Source of the DNA: Paenibacillus senegalimassiliensis
GTDB lineage: Bacteria; Bacillota; Bacilli; Paenibacillales; Paenibacillaceae
Length of the DNA stretch: 64,000 nucleotides
Direction of reading: 5' to 3'
NCBI RefSeq assembly: GCF_001486585.1
Contig: NZ_LN909044.1
Location: forward strand, 811,488 to 875,487
Of this stretch, positions 18,986-26,021 are shown piece after piece. A model generated the notes under the pieces. It saw nothing but the letters and a program-made list of their open reading frames with translations, was not told where the DNA came from and did no database searches. A program made the translations under genes and the position numbers. Each line of letters starts with the position of its first letter. Position 1 is the stretch's first letter.

Positions 18986-20425
18986 TTATGGTAGCTTTAT
19001 TCCCATAAGTTGTTGATGTAAATTGACTGCATAGGAATCTGTCATCCCAGAAATGAAATCTGTAACCAATAACAATCTCATATATAATGATAGTTGATCA
19101 ATCTCTAGCGTTGGTACACCATCTTTTAATGTTTGGATATGTTTAAAATTAGCCGATATCAAATGATATATTTTTTCTTCCCTCAATTTTGCTTTTGGCT
19201 TTTCATCAATATTTACTACAGCATTAACAAATAAATTCAATAAATCAGTAAGCACCCTATCCCCTACTAACTCAAGAGTTAATACCTCAGAATTTTTATA
19301 ACAATATTCAATTGATATGTTTTTCAATATTCTCTTCAATTCTTTTGCAGATGATTTTTCTAATAGATCTCCCTCAAAGGTACCTTCCATAATAGAATCA
19401 TAATTATCTTTAAAAGATTCAACAACCGCATTAATCATAATGCCTTGAGCAACAACTTTGAAATTTTGGACACCAACTAATTTTTTATCGGGAACTTTAT
19501 TTTTCAAAGCTTTAATCTTGTTTGTTTCTAGATTTTCATATTGTTTTGGATAATTTTTTTTAAAAAATTCTTTAATTGTATCAGCATAAATTTCATCCCA
19601 AGGAACAGAGCCCTTCTTAACTCCATCCTCAATATCTGCTGATAAATATGCGATATCATCCGCAGCTTCAAGTAAATAAGTCGCTGGATGCCTCTGTTCT
19701 CCGATCCCAACCTCTTTATTTAATTTATCAAACAATTCCCGTTCCGAGTAAAAATAACCAAACTTTTTCTTGCTAATAGCGAGTTCGTGATCTGACGCCC
19801 ATGGATACTTCATTAAAGTTGCTAATGAACCAAGGGTGAAATTTGCTCCAAATTGATCATTTAAGAATTGAAGTTTAGATAATATTCTAATAGCTTGCGC
19901 ATTTCCTTCGTAGAGTTTAAAATCATTCATTTGTTGCTCATTCAGGGGGATATCTCCATTTTCAATATATTTTTTCTCTATTTCTTTAAAAGTATCACTT
20001 TGAAACCAGTTTTGAAACCAATTTCTAATAATATCTTCTCCGTAATGACCAAATGGTGGATTTCCCAAATCATGAACTAAACAAGTAACTTCTACTAAAG
20101 AAGCTAGTTCTTTTGCTTTCCAAAAATCTTTAAATACCTTCTTTTCATCCAATAACCAAACAGCAATCTCCCAAGCAATTGATCTTCCTAAAGAAGCTAC
20201 TTCCAGAGAATGTGTAAGTCTCGTTCTAGTGAAATCATTCTCCTGAAGTGGAAAGACTTGAGCCTTATCTTGTAAACGACGTAAGGAGGAAGAATAAACG
20301 ATTCTTTCGTAATCTTTATCAAATTCATTCCGGTGTAATTTGGGATATAGTGATTCTGATTTTCTTACTCTTTTACTATTAAGCAATTTTCTCCATTCCA
20401 TTCTTGGCAACCTACTCATCTCCAA
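18986..20425 (-). CDS. dgt: dGTP triphosphohydrolase (Dgt-like HD protein)
   Basis: Hydrolyses dGTP to deoxyguanosine and triphosphate. The 479-residue protein has RLTHSLEVASLGRSIAWEIA (first metal His) and CLVHDLGNPPFGHYGE (the HD pair), in the usual Dgt spacing, and a long helical C-terminal half. Dgt-type enzymes are established anti-phage effectors that drain dNTP pools. Here it stands 145 bases downstream of the QueC-like gene in the same direction, so it is likely part of the same system though perhaps with its own ribosome entry. ATG at 20425 or at 20419 (MSRLP). Confidence 0.88.
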   Translation of the reverse strand: MEMSRLPRMEWRKLLNSKRVRKSESLYPKLHRNEFDKDYERIVYSSSLRRLQDKAQVFPLQENDFTRTRLTHSLEVASLGRSIAWEIAVWLLDEKKVFKDFWKAKELASLVEVTCLVHDLGNPPFGHYGEDIIRNWFQNWFQSDTFKEIEKKYIENGDIPLNEQQMNDFKLYEGNAQAIRILSKLQFLNDQFGANFTLGSLATLMKYPWASDHELAISKKKFGYFYSERELFDKLNKEVGIGEQRHPATYLLEAADDIAYLSADIEDGVKKGSVPWDEIYADTIKEFFKKNYPKQYENLETNKIKALKNKVPDKKLVGVQNFKVVAQGIMINAVVESFKDNYDSIMEGTFEGDLLEKSSAKELKRILKNISIEYCYKNSEVLTLELVGDRVLTDLLNLFVNAVVNIDEKPKAKLREEKIYHLISANFKHIQTLKDGVPTLEIDQLSLYMRLLLVTDFISGMTDSYAVNLHQQLMGIKLP

Positions 20426-20570
20426 TTATAAATAAAATTTAAACAAGAAGCATTAGTTAAATCACTCCACGTTTGACCGCATCTAGTTAGTAGGTTGAAT
20501 TTCATAGATAGTCAATTTGGTTTGGTATAATAAGAGTAGATAAGTCCAGCGATAGAAGCTGGTCTTATAA

Positions 20571-21218
20571 CTAAAATGCATTCTGCTTTCCCAGCCATTC
20601 CAAAGCATGCTGCCTGTCTAAACAGCTATTACACAATAAACAGTGTCTATCTCCTAGACAATTACAAGAAAATGTTTTTTCTATCGGGACATTTAGCCTT
20701 ATTGATTCATCTAACACAAGTTTACGGTTATGATCAACAAATGGTACTATAATTTCAAAATCTGCTAACGATTCGGACAGTGTAGTGGTAATACTATTAA
20801 TGAAGGAGCTTCTTGTATCGGAATAAGTATTCTCGCCCACCACTCCAATAGCTATCCTATGAACCCCTATTTTAAATGCATAAGAGGCAGCGATAGAAAT
20901 GAATATCATATTTCTATTCGGAAAAAACTCATCCTTGTTCCATTTATCAATTGAATAATTATCTGAAACAAATTCACCGACTAGTGTACCTGAACCTATT
21001 TGCCTGAGACCCGGAACCTCTATGAAAAAAGGTGGCCGTATAAATTCTCCTAAATCTAAGATCAACTCTTTAATAGCATTTATTTCACCTAAATAGGTAG
21101 TTTGTCCATAATTAATATGAATAGGAAAAACATCGAAATTGGCATCATTCAGCCAATAATAAAGGACCGTAGAGTCAATTCCACCAGAAAATAGCAGTAC
21201 AACTTTACTTTTGTTCAT
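20571..21218 (-). CDS. QueC-like ATP-dependent enzyme (7-cyano-7-deazaguanine synthase family)
   Basis: QueC makes 7-cyano-7-deazaguanine (preQ0) from 7-carboxy-7-deazaguanine with ATP and ammonia. The 215-residue protein has the N-type ATP pyrophosphatase loop LLFSGGIDSTVLYYWL, the FPNRNMIFISIAASYA core and the four-Cys zinc site (CLGDRHCLLCNSC). No queD, queE or folE is nearby, which argues against simple preQ0 synthesis. QueC homologues occur in defence systems (QatC, Cap9 of type IV CBASS), where Cap9 is reported, as I recall, to join a deazaguanine to a protein N-terminus. It overlaps the PfkB-fusion gene by 14 bases. Confidence 0.88.
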   Translation of the reverse strand: MNKSKVVLLFSGGIDSTVLYYWLNDANFDVFPIHINYGQTTYLGEINAIKELILDLGEFIRPPFFIEVPGLRQIGSGTLVGEFVSDNYSIDKWNKDEFFPNRNMIFISIAASYAFKIGVHRIAIGVVGENTYSDTRSSFINSITTTLSESLADFEIIVPFVDHNRKLVLDESIRLNVPIEKTFSCNCLGDRHCLLCNSCLDRQHALEWLGKQNAF

Positions 21219-22476
21219 ATAAGACCCTTATTAGTTCTTCAATATTATCAGTTGTTTGAACACACCCAAATTGAATCATATTATTTGGGCTTTTTTGAGA
21301 TGTTTTATAACCGTATACAGGGATTTTTTTTTGAAAAGCATACCCTATTTCAAAGCATGTGCCTGGATCATCATGATCTAATAGGGCTATCACAATGTCA
21401 GCAGAGTTTAAAAGATTAATATCAGATTGGAAGATATTGTATCTTTGCTCAAGCGATGTATCATTATTAATTACACCATTTTCTCTTGAAGGAGATAGGA
21501 TAGTAAATCGAGCATTTTCCAATCTATTTTCAACATGGCGAACCCAATCTAATTCTTGCTTGCTAAAGAATGGACCCGCTAGATATATTCTTTTTGGACT
21601 AGCTTCATTAATTATAAACTTCTCACGATAATGGATATCTTTTTCTACGCCAGCTTTGTCAATTAATGTCTCAATAGCGAAGCTCTCAATAAAATTAGCT
21701 GCCACGCAATTTGCAATCTGAACACTATATTCAATATCCCCAGTTTCCAAAAATGTAGCTGCAAGAGCCCCCCCAAAAGCATCTCCCGAACCAAGAGTAC
21801 AAACAACATTACTTTTATATGCAGGAATTTCAATTGTTTTTTCACCTTGAACCAAAATGCAGCCCTTATGACCTCTTTTAATTATTGTGTACTTAGGTCC
21901 CATTTTCTCTATTTTCCTAATGGCCTCATTAATCTCCAATGATTCTGATAACAACAGTGCTTCTTCTTCGTTTACTAAAAGTACTGTTACATATTTTAGG
22001 ATTCCTCTGGCTTGCTTTATAGATTTATCATTAGGCTTCGGATCCAGAAATATAGGAATGCCTTTTTCAAATGCGTGTCTACACATAGATTCGGGGAAGG
22101 AGTGGTCCAGGGGAAACAGTAACAAACCTTTACACTCATTGTTTAGAGAAGGATTATAATTCACCCCCATTTTCACATCAGTCATTGGTGTGCTGTTTTT
22201 ATGCTCAAAAGCTTTGTATCCCGTTACTAAGTATCTGGGCACACTATAATTATCCAAATACAATGATTGCTGTGTTGAAATCCCCATAACTTTCCAAAAT
22301 TTCAGGCTGTATTGTTCAATTTCAGGCCCATAAACAGTGAAAAAGTCTATTTTTAATCCCTGTTTTGCTGCGGCCATAGCCGCATACAAACCAGCCCCAC
22401 CAATTCTAGGAGTTATTCTTGCATCACTATCGAGTAAAAGATCCAATCCAATTTCTCCAAATACAGCGAGACTCAT
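21205..22476 (-). CDS. PfkB-family sugar/nucleoside kinase fused to nucleoside 2-deoxyribosyltransferase
   Basis: A 423-residue fusion. Residues about 1-285 are a PfkB/ribokinase fold: N-terminal FGEIGLDLLL, the GGAG glycine motif and the catalytic-Asp motif TLGSGDAFGGALAA. Residues about 290-423 are a nucleoside 2-deoxyribosyltransferase fold: KRIYLAGPFFS near the start, ADIVIALLDHDDPGTCFEIGYA with the expected catalytic Glu. Such transferases exchange or hydrolyse the base of deoxynucleosides. The fusion implies one substrate passing between N-glycosidic bond breakage and phosphorylation. Start ATG overlaps the glycosylase stop (ATGA). Confidence 0.85.
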   Translation of the reverse strand: MSLAVFGEIGLDLLLDSDARITPRIGGAGLYAAMAAAKQGLKIDFFTVYGPEIEQYSLKFWKVMGISTQQSLYLDNYSVPRYLVTGYKAFEHKNSTPMTDVKMGVNYNPSLNNECKGLLLFPLDHSFPESMCRHAFEKGIPIFLDPKPNDKSIKQARGILKYVTVLLVNEEEALLLSESLEINEAIRKIEKMGPKYTIIKRGHKGCILVQGEKTIEIPAYKSNVVCTLGSGDAFGGALAATFLETGDIEYSVQIANCVAANFIESFAIETLIDKAGVEKDIHYREKFIINEASPKRIYLAGPFFSKQELDWVRHVENRLENARFTILSPSRENGVINNDTSLEQRYNIFQSDINLLNSADIVIALLDHDDPGTCFEIGYAFQKKIPVYGYKTSQKSPNNMIQFGCVQTTDNIEELIRVLYEQK

Positions 22477-23201
22477 ACACGTTCACCTCGATTTGCGTAA
22501 TCAAGAAACCCATTTCTAGACAAAAGCCATAATAAGTAATCCATCTTTCCTAAAGATACTCCTATGCTGTTACACACTTTTCGTAATCCATCTTCTAATT
22601 TCAAATATATTTTCTCAGTTAGTGGTTGATCAGTTTGAAATCCCAAATAGGTTAAGAATTTTATAATATGAACATCAAACACAGCACAGTCTTCACTAAA
22701 CCCTGTATTCCTTAATAACCAACTTGCAGACTTCATACCTATTCCAGGGCAATTACATAACCACATTCTTGACTCACAAGAATTCAAAGACTGTAATTTT
22801 TCTTGAAGCTCCCATTCACAATCTTCCCATAACCAGTAGCAAGCATTGGATATTATTCTAGGTTTTGTCTCGGTATATCTATACTTTCTTAGCTGACCAT
22901 TGGAAGTAGCTGGAGAAAATTGTTTTTTTGAAAACTCTCCTCTAATCTTTTCTTCAATGATGTTTAGCATATTTTTTTCTTGATAGAAAGATTCATTAAA
23001 TAAATCCTGCTCTTTAAGGACCTGAAGACCTGAAAAATTCAATTCATAACTTATTCCGAAACCACCTAATAAAACAAAGAAAAATTCATCAAGGACATGC
23101 TCTTTTGTTTTTTTTAATGAACTATACTCTTGCTCTATTGAACCGCCATACACATCCCATAATTCCTTTAACACAACACTTGCATGATGAGTATTTACCA
23201 T
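22473..23201 (-). CDS. OGG-like HhH DNA glycosylase / AP lyase
   Basis: A 242-residue protein of the helix-hairpin-helix GPD superfamily. CNCPGIGMKSASWLLRNTG carries the hairpin and the lysine that serves as nucleophile in OGG1-type bifunctional glycosylases, and AVFDVHIIKFLTYLG carries the catalytic-type Asp. The N-terminal half is divergent and lacks a recognisable OGG N-domain. OGG-like proteins occur in type IV CBASS together with QueC-like proteins. The expected chemistry is removal of a modified guanine-like base from nucleic acid or nucleotide. It starts one base after the stop of the glycine-rich protein gene. Confidence 0.8.
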   Translation of the reverse strand: MVNTHHASVVLKELWDVYGGSIEQEYSSLKKTKEHVLDEFFFVLLGGFGISYELNFSGLQVLKEQDLFNESFYQEKNMLNIIEEKIRGEFSKKQFSPATSNGQLRKYRYTETKPRIISNACYWLWEDCEWELQEKLQSLNSCESRMWLCNCPGIGMKSASWLLRNTGFSEDCAVFDVHIIKFLTYLGFQTDQPLTEKIYLKLEDGLRKVCNSIGVSLGKMDYLLWLLSRNGFLDYANRGERV

Positions 23202-23202
23202 A

Positions 23203-23556
23203 TCATTTCACACCATTGAGTTGTACCGTTATTCGTGGGTCATACTCGGAACCTTCTTTTTTAATAATTGTTCCTTGATATTGCCAACCACTATCAATAC
23301 AATTGATAATCCAGCCAAAGCTTGGAGGAGCAACACCAATCAGCATGTTGCCCTTCAAGCTTAGAATTTCTAGTACAGGTAAAGATACTTTTTTATTTAG
23401 GTTTATGTAAACATCATCATTAACAGCAGTAATAGACCAGATGTTGCTTTGATTTTGGTTAATAATAAGCTGAATGATTAGCGTACCTCCACAACTATTA
23501 CCAGTACCTCCGCCTGCTCCTCCGTAACTACCACCTGAATATCCGCTACTTCCCAT
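23203..23556 (-). CDS. Small protein with glycine-rich N-terminal tail
   Basis: A 117-residue protein of unknown family. The first 24 residues are almost only Gly, Ser, Tyr and Ala, beginning MGSSGYSGGSYGG and ending NSCGG; after Met removal the N-terminus would be glycine. The rest (LIIQLIINQNQSNIW ... PRITVQLNGVK) looks like a small beta-rich domain. No signal peptide. A strong AGGAGGAGG precedes the ATG. It is the first gene of the C1 operon. By analogy with the reported deazaguanylation of a protein N-terminus by QueC-like Cap9, the tail is a candidate substrate; this is inference. Confidence 0.7.
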   Translation of the reverse strand: MGSSGYSGGSYGGAGGGTGNSCGGTLIIQLIINQNQSNIWSITAVNDDVYINLNKKVSLPVLEILSLKGNMLIGVAPPSFGWIINCIDSGWQYQGTIIKKEGSEYDPRITVQLNGVK

Positions 23557-23580
23557 TATGTAGAACCTCCTCCTAAATAT

Positions 23581-23609
23581 AGTATAGGTCTATAGTACTC
23601 CAATTTGAA
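23581..23609 (-). promoter_or_regulatory. Candidate sigma-A promoter of the C1 nucleotide operon
   Basis: On the minus strand TTCAAA (23609-23604) and TATACT (23586-23581) are separated by 17 bases, with the ribosome site 6 bases further on and the start at 23556. The -35 element is only a partial match. Confidence 0.45.
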
Positions 23610-23879
23610 TATACCTGTAAATGGCATCCTTGTGGCATTATTGGTCTCCAACTGGCGTTGGAATTCTTTCATTTATGAATTAATTTACTAATAATAAGCG
23701 CTTCAAAGTAGATTCAGCTCGGTATCCCTAAGGACTTGAAGATCAAGAACTAGAATTAAAACTCCAGGGTGAAATAGCTATTTTCTCAAACTATCCACTT
23801 TAGCAAAAACAGCGAAAAGCGTTGTTGTAAATTGGCAAAAAAGTTCCTTTTGAGGTACGTCATCTTTCTTTCTGATAAT

Positions 23880-24021
23880 ACAAATAAACCCGCAGAAACC
23901 CGTTTATGCACCGCCACGACCAGAGTATTGCCTACCCTCCTCCTATCGTGGATATGCTGTAAATACAGGCTCCTGCGAGTTTTTCGTATAAAACTTGCCC
24001 CTACTTATGATACGATTCACC
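23880..24021 (-). repeat. Cassette right-end repeat, copy 2, with rlmH-like att
   Basis: 142 bp, the same length as copy 3 and closely similar. Outer arms CCGCAG/CTGCGAG and inner arms CCACGA/TCGTGG allow a long hairpin. At its right end minus-strand bases 24021-24001 encode G-E-S-Y-H-K-stop, nearly the natural end of RlmH. It marks the junction between cassettes C1 and C2. Confidence 0.85.
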
Positions 24022-24035
24022 GCGATAGCTGAAGC

Positions 24036-24046
24036 GGCAAGTTTTA
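24036..24046 (+). repeat. Inner end motif of cassette C2, left side
   Basis: GGCAAGTTTTA here is the inverted copy of TAAAACTTGCC at 31161-31171. Both lie the same distance (about 16 bases) inside the att core, as terminal inverted repeats of one element would. The left copy is only 8 bases from the stop of the alarmone synthetase gene. Confidence 0.7.
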
Positions 24047-24053
24047 AGGCCAC

Positions 24054-24752
24054 TCAATCAGAGTGGCCCCCAGGATAAACTTTAATATGATCATTATAAG
24101 TGCGAAATATGGAGTCGGCTAATCGGGTTCCTGTAGAAACTAATTTTGATAAAACTCTTATTTGTTCATTACATGCGATACTTCCAATCGGATGAGGATA
24201 GTTAATTGTATGATCAATCTCACCCCATATTTCTTCGAATAATGTTCTTACTTGAATTTCACAAGTTATAAGACTATCTTCTCTTGGTTTTATTAAATAA
24301 TGAATACTTGTGTAGAAACTTTCCTTTTGCTGGCATTCTAACCCCATATCAGTATAAAACTTCACACTTTCCGGATCCCAAGTATACGCTTTAGGTGACT
24401 CTGCAAGCCACCAATCATTTTGTTCAACCTTCTCCATAATTTTAGAATGAATTACTGGAAATTGATCATGATAAAGATGGAGAACTCGAATTCCTGCTAA
24501 GTCAGTTATTCTACTGAAGAAATTATCGATTAGTATTGGGTTTTCTTCGTTCCATTTTCTCTCAAGCTTATCCCTTAAATGCTCGGGATCTTTTAACCTA
24601 CTTTTTATTGAATGAATAACACAATTACTTTCAATGTTGAACGGAGGCTCTGTTTCAAAAAATACTTTAACCCCATCTAAAAACTGCAAAAACTTATGAT
24701 GGTTAGATTTATATAGATTAATACAAGAATTGATAGACTCATCTTTATCCAT
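24054..24752 (-). CDS. Small alarmone synthetase (RelA/SpoT synthetase domain)
   Basis: A 232-residue stand-alone (p)ppGpp-synthetase-type protein with no hydrolase domain. SRITDLAGIRVLHLY is the synthetase core with the Asp and Arg of the G-loop region, and CEIQVRTLFEEIWGEIDH carries the catalytic EIQVRT motif. Proteins of this fold make (p)ppGpp, (p)ppApp or pyrophosphorylate tRNA, and some are toxins (toxSAS, CapRel). ATG at 24752 is preferred over 24770 because AGGGGA lies just upstream. Its pairing with a ParA-like ATPase in a mobile cassette suggests an effector whose partner restrains or triggers it. Confidence 0.85.
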   Translation of the reverse strand: MDKDESINSCINLYKSNHHKFLQFLDGVKVFFETEPPFNIESNCVIHSIKSRLKDPEHLRDKLERKWNEENPILIDNFFSRITDLAGIRVLHLYHDQFPVIHSKIMEKVEQNDWWLAESPKAYTWDPESVKFYTDMGLECQQKESFYTSIHYLIKPREDSLITCEIQVRTLFEEIWGEIDHTINYPHPIGSIACNEQIRVLSKLVSTGTRLADSIFRTYNDHIKVYPGGHSD

Positions 24753-24762
24753 ACAGATTCCC

Positions 24763-25869
24763 CTATTCATCTAAAGTATGGACCCGATTAAGCAAATCGT
24801 TGGTAAATTCCTCATACTTTTCCCTAGTAGCTTCATATATTACTCTGCTTCCTCCTCTAATTGTAGCAATGTCATCTCTCTCAAGATTATCCAAATTAGG
24901 GATTTTCCACATTGGATTTTTATATTTTTGTGTAATATTCGGAAAAGTATTGTGAGAATGCATCACTGAGGTGCCTCCGATTGGATTTTCAAGCATATCT
25001 TCTGAAAGGTGTTCTCGAACCTCGTACTGTATAAAATCCACAACTGTTTCAGGTATTTTTATTGCATAATCATAATGTGCTTGAGCTAAATCTAATGGTG
25101 TAGCACCACGATATTTTTTTGCATTATATACTGTAAATCCTAAAAACCTAACAAAATTTTTGGGGAATTGAGCTCTCTTTTCATCGGAGATTAAACCGTA
25201 AACTGTCTCAAACTCCTTCTTCCATCTCGTTAAGTAATCCCCAATATTTCTTATTCCATATAAAGAAAACATGTCCGGCAGACAAGGTATAAGAAATCCG
25301 TCAACAGTTGAGATGATAACCTTATTTAATATTCCAAGACTTGGAGAAGTATCGACAATAGTAAAATCATAGCCGAAATCCTCACTATATAACTCAGCCA
25401 AATTTCGAATCTTTGTAATAGTACGAATAGATAGTGGGTCTCCCCTGTAGACACCATTCCATCTCTCTGCAATTTTATCTTCATACATATGCATGGTTAA
25501 TCTACCAGGAATCAGTCCTAAGTTAGGGGTCAATTCGACAGGTGGAGGCAATATTCCGGTTTCCCCTGTACCTTCTTCAGTAGGCTTCAAAAGATAATGT
25601 AATGTGCGCGGTTCCGCATTATGCCTAACGAACTCTGCCTCAGCCATTTTATTCATCGCAGATTCAAAGCCGTCGATAAATTCGTCTTCTTTCTCCCAAA
25701 TTGATTTAATTTCTTCATCTTGTAAGCTACAGATTGTTAAATTACACTGAGGGTCAGCATCGATCATAAGAACTTTATAACCCATTTCAGACAAACTGTG
25801 TGACAAGTGAAATGCAAGCGTTGTCTTACCAACGCCTCCCTTGTTATTAAACAACGAAATTAATTTCAT
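24763..25869 (-). CDS. ParA/MinD-like ATPase
   Basis: A 368-residue P-loop ATPase. It opens KLISLFNNKGGVGKTTLAFHL, the deviant Walker A with the signature lysine (KGGVGKTT), then VLMIDADPQCNLT and TIVDTSPSLGIL (Walker A' and B). It is longer than partition ParA because of insertions after residue 45 and a C-terminal extension. No parB or parS-like repeats are nearby, so plasmid partition is unlikely. ATG at 25869 follows GGGAGG; an upstream ATG lacks one. It is translationally close to the alarmone synthetase, with which it probably forms one unit. Confidence 0.82.
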   Translation of the reverse strand: MKLISLFNNKGGVGKTTLAFHLSHSLSEMGYKVLMIDADPQCNLTICSLQDEEIKSIWEKEDEFIDGFESAMNKMAEAEFVRHNAEPRTLHYLLKPTEEGTGETGILPPPVELTPNLGLIPGRLTMHMYEDKIAERWNGVYRGDPLSIRTITKIRNLAELYSEDFGYDFTIVDTSPSLGILNKVIISTVDGFLIPCLPDMFSLYGIRNIGDYLTRWKKEFETVYGLISDEKRAQFPKNFVRFLGFTVYNAKKYRGATPLDLAQAHYDYAIKIPETVVDFIQYEVREHLSEDMLENPIGGTSVMHSHNTFPNITQKYKNPMWKIPNLDNLERDDIATIRGGSRVIYEATREKYEEFTNDLLNRVHTLDE

Positions 25870-26021
25870 TTGTATCCTCCCTATCGGCAACAACCGACTC
25901 ATTGGAAAATTATATCAGATGATAATCTATCAGAATATAAATTAAATCATCTTTACATCTAAACAACACATTTACAACACTTTAAGCAATAAGTTTAAGT
26001 ATTTATAACTGTTTCTATATC

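Noticed and set aside
20571-21218. Calling the QueC-like gene queC of queuosine synthesis, or a dpd DNA-modification gene
   Set aside because: No queD, queE, folE or dpd-type genes are nearby and the gene is locked in a defence-like operon.
18256-23556. Calling the C1 operon type IV CBASS
   Set aside because: QueC and OGG homologues fit, but the nucleotidyltransferase lacks the usual CD-NTase pattern and no TGT or CBASS effector is present.
24763-25869. ParA as part of a plasmid partition system
   Set aside because: No ParB gene or iterated parS-like sites lie close by, and the partner is an alarmone synthetase.
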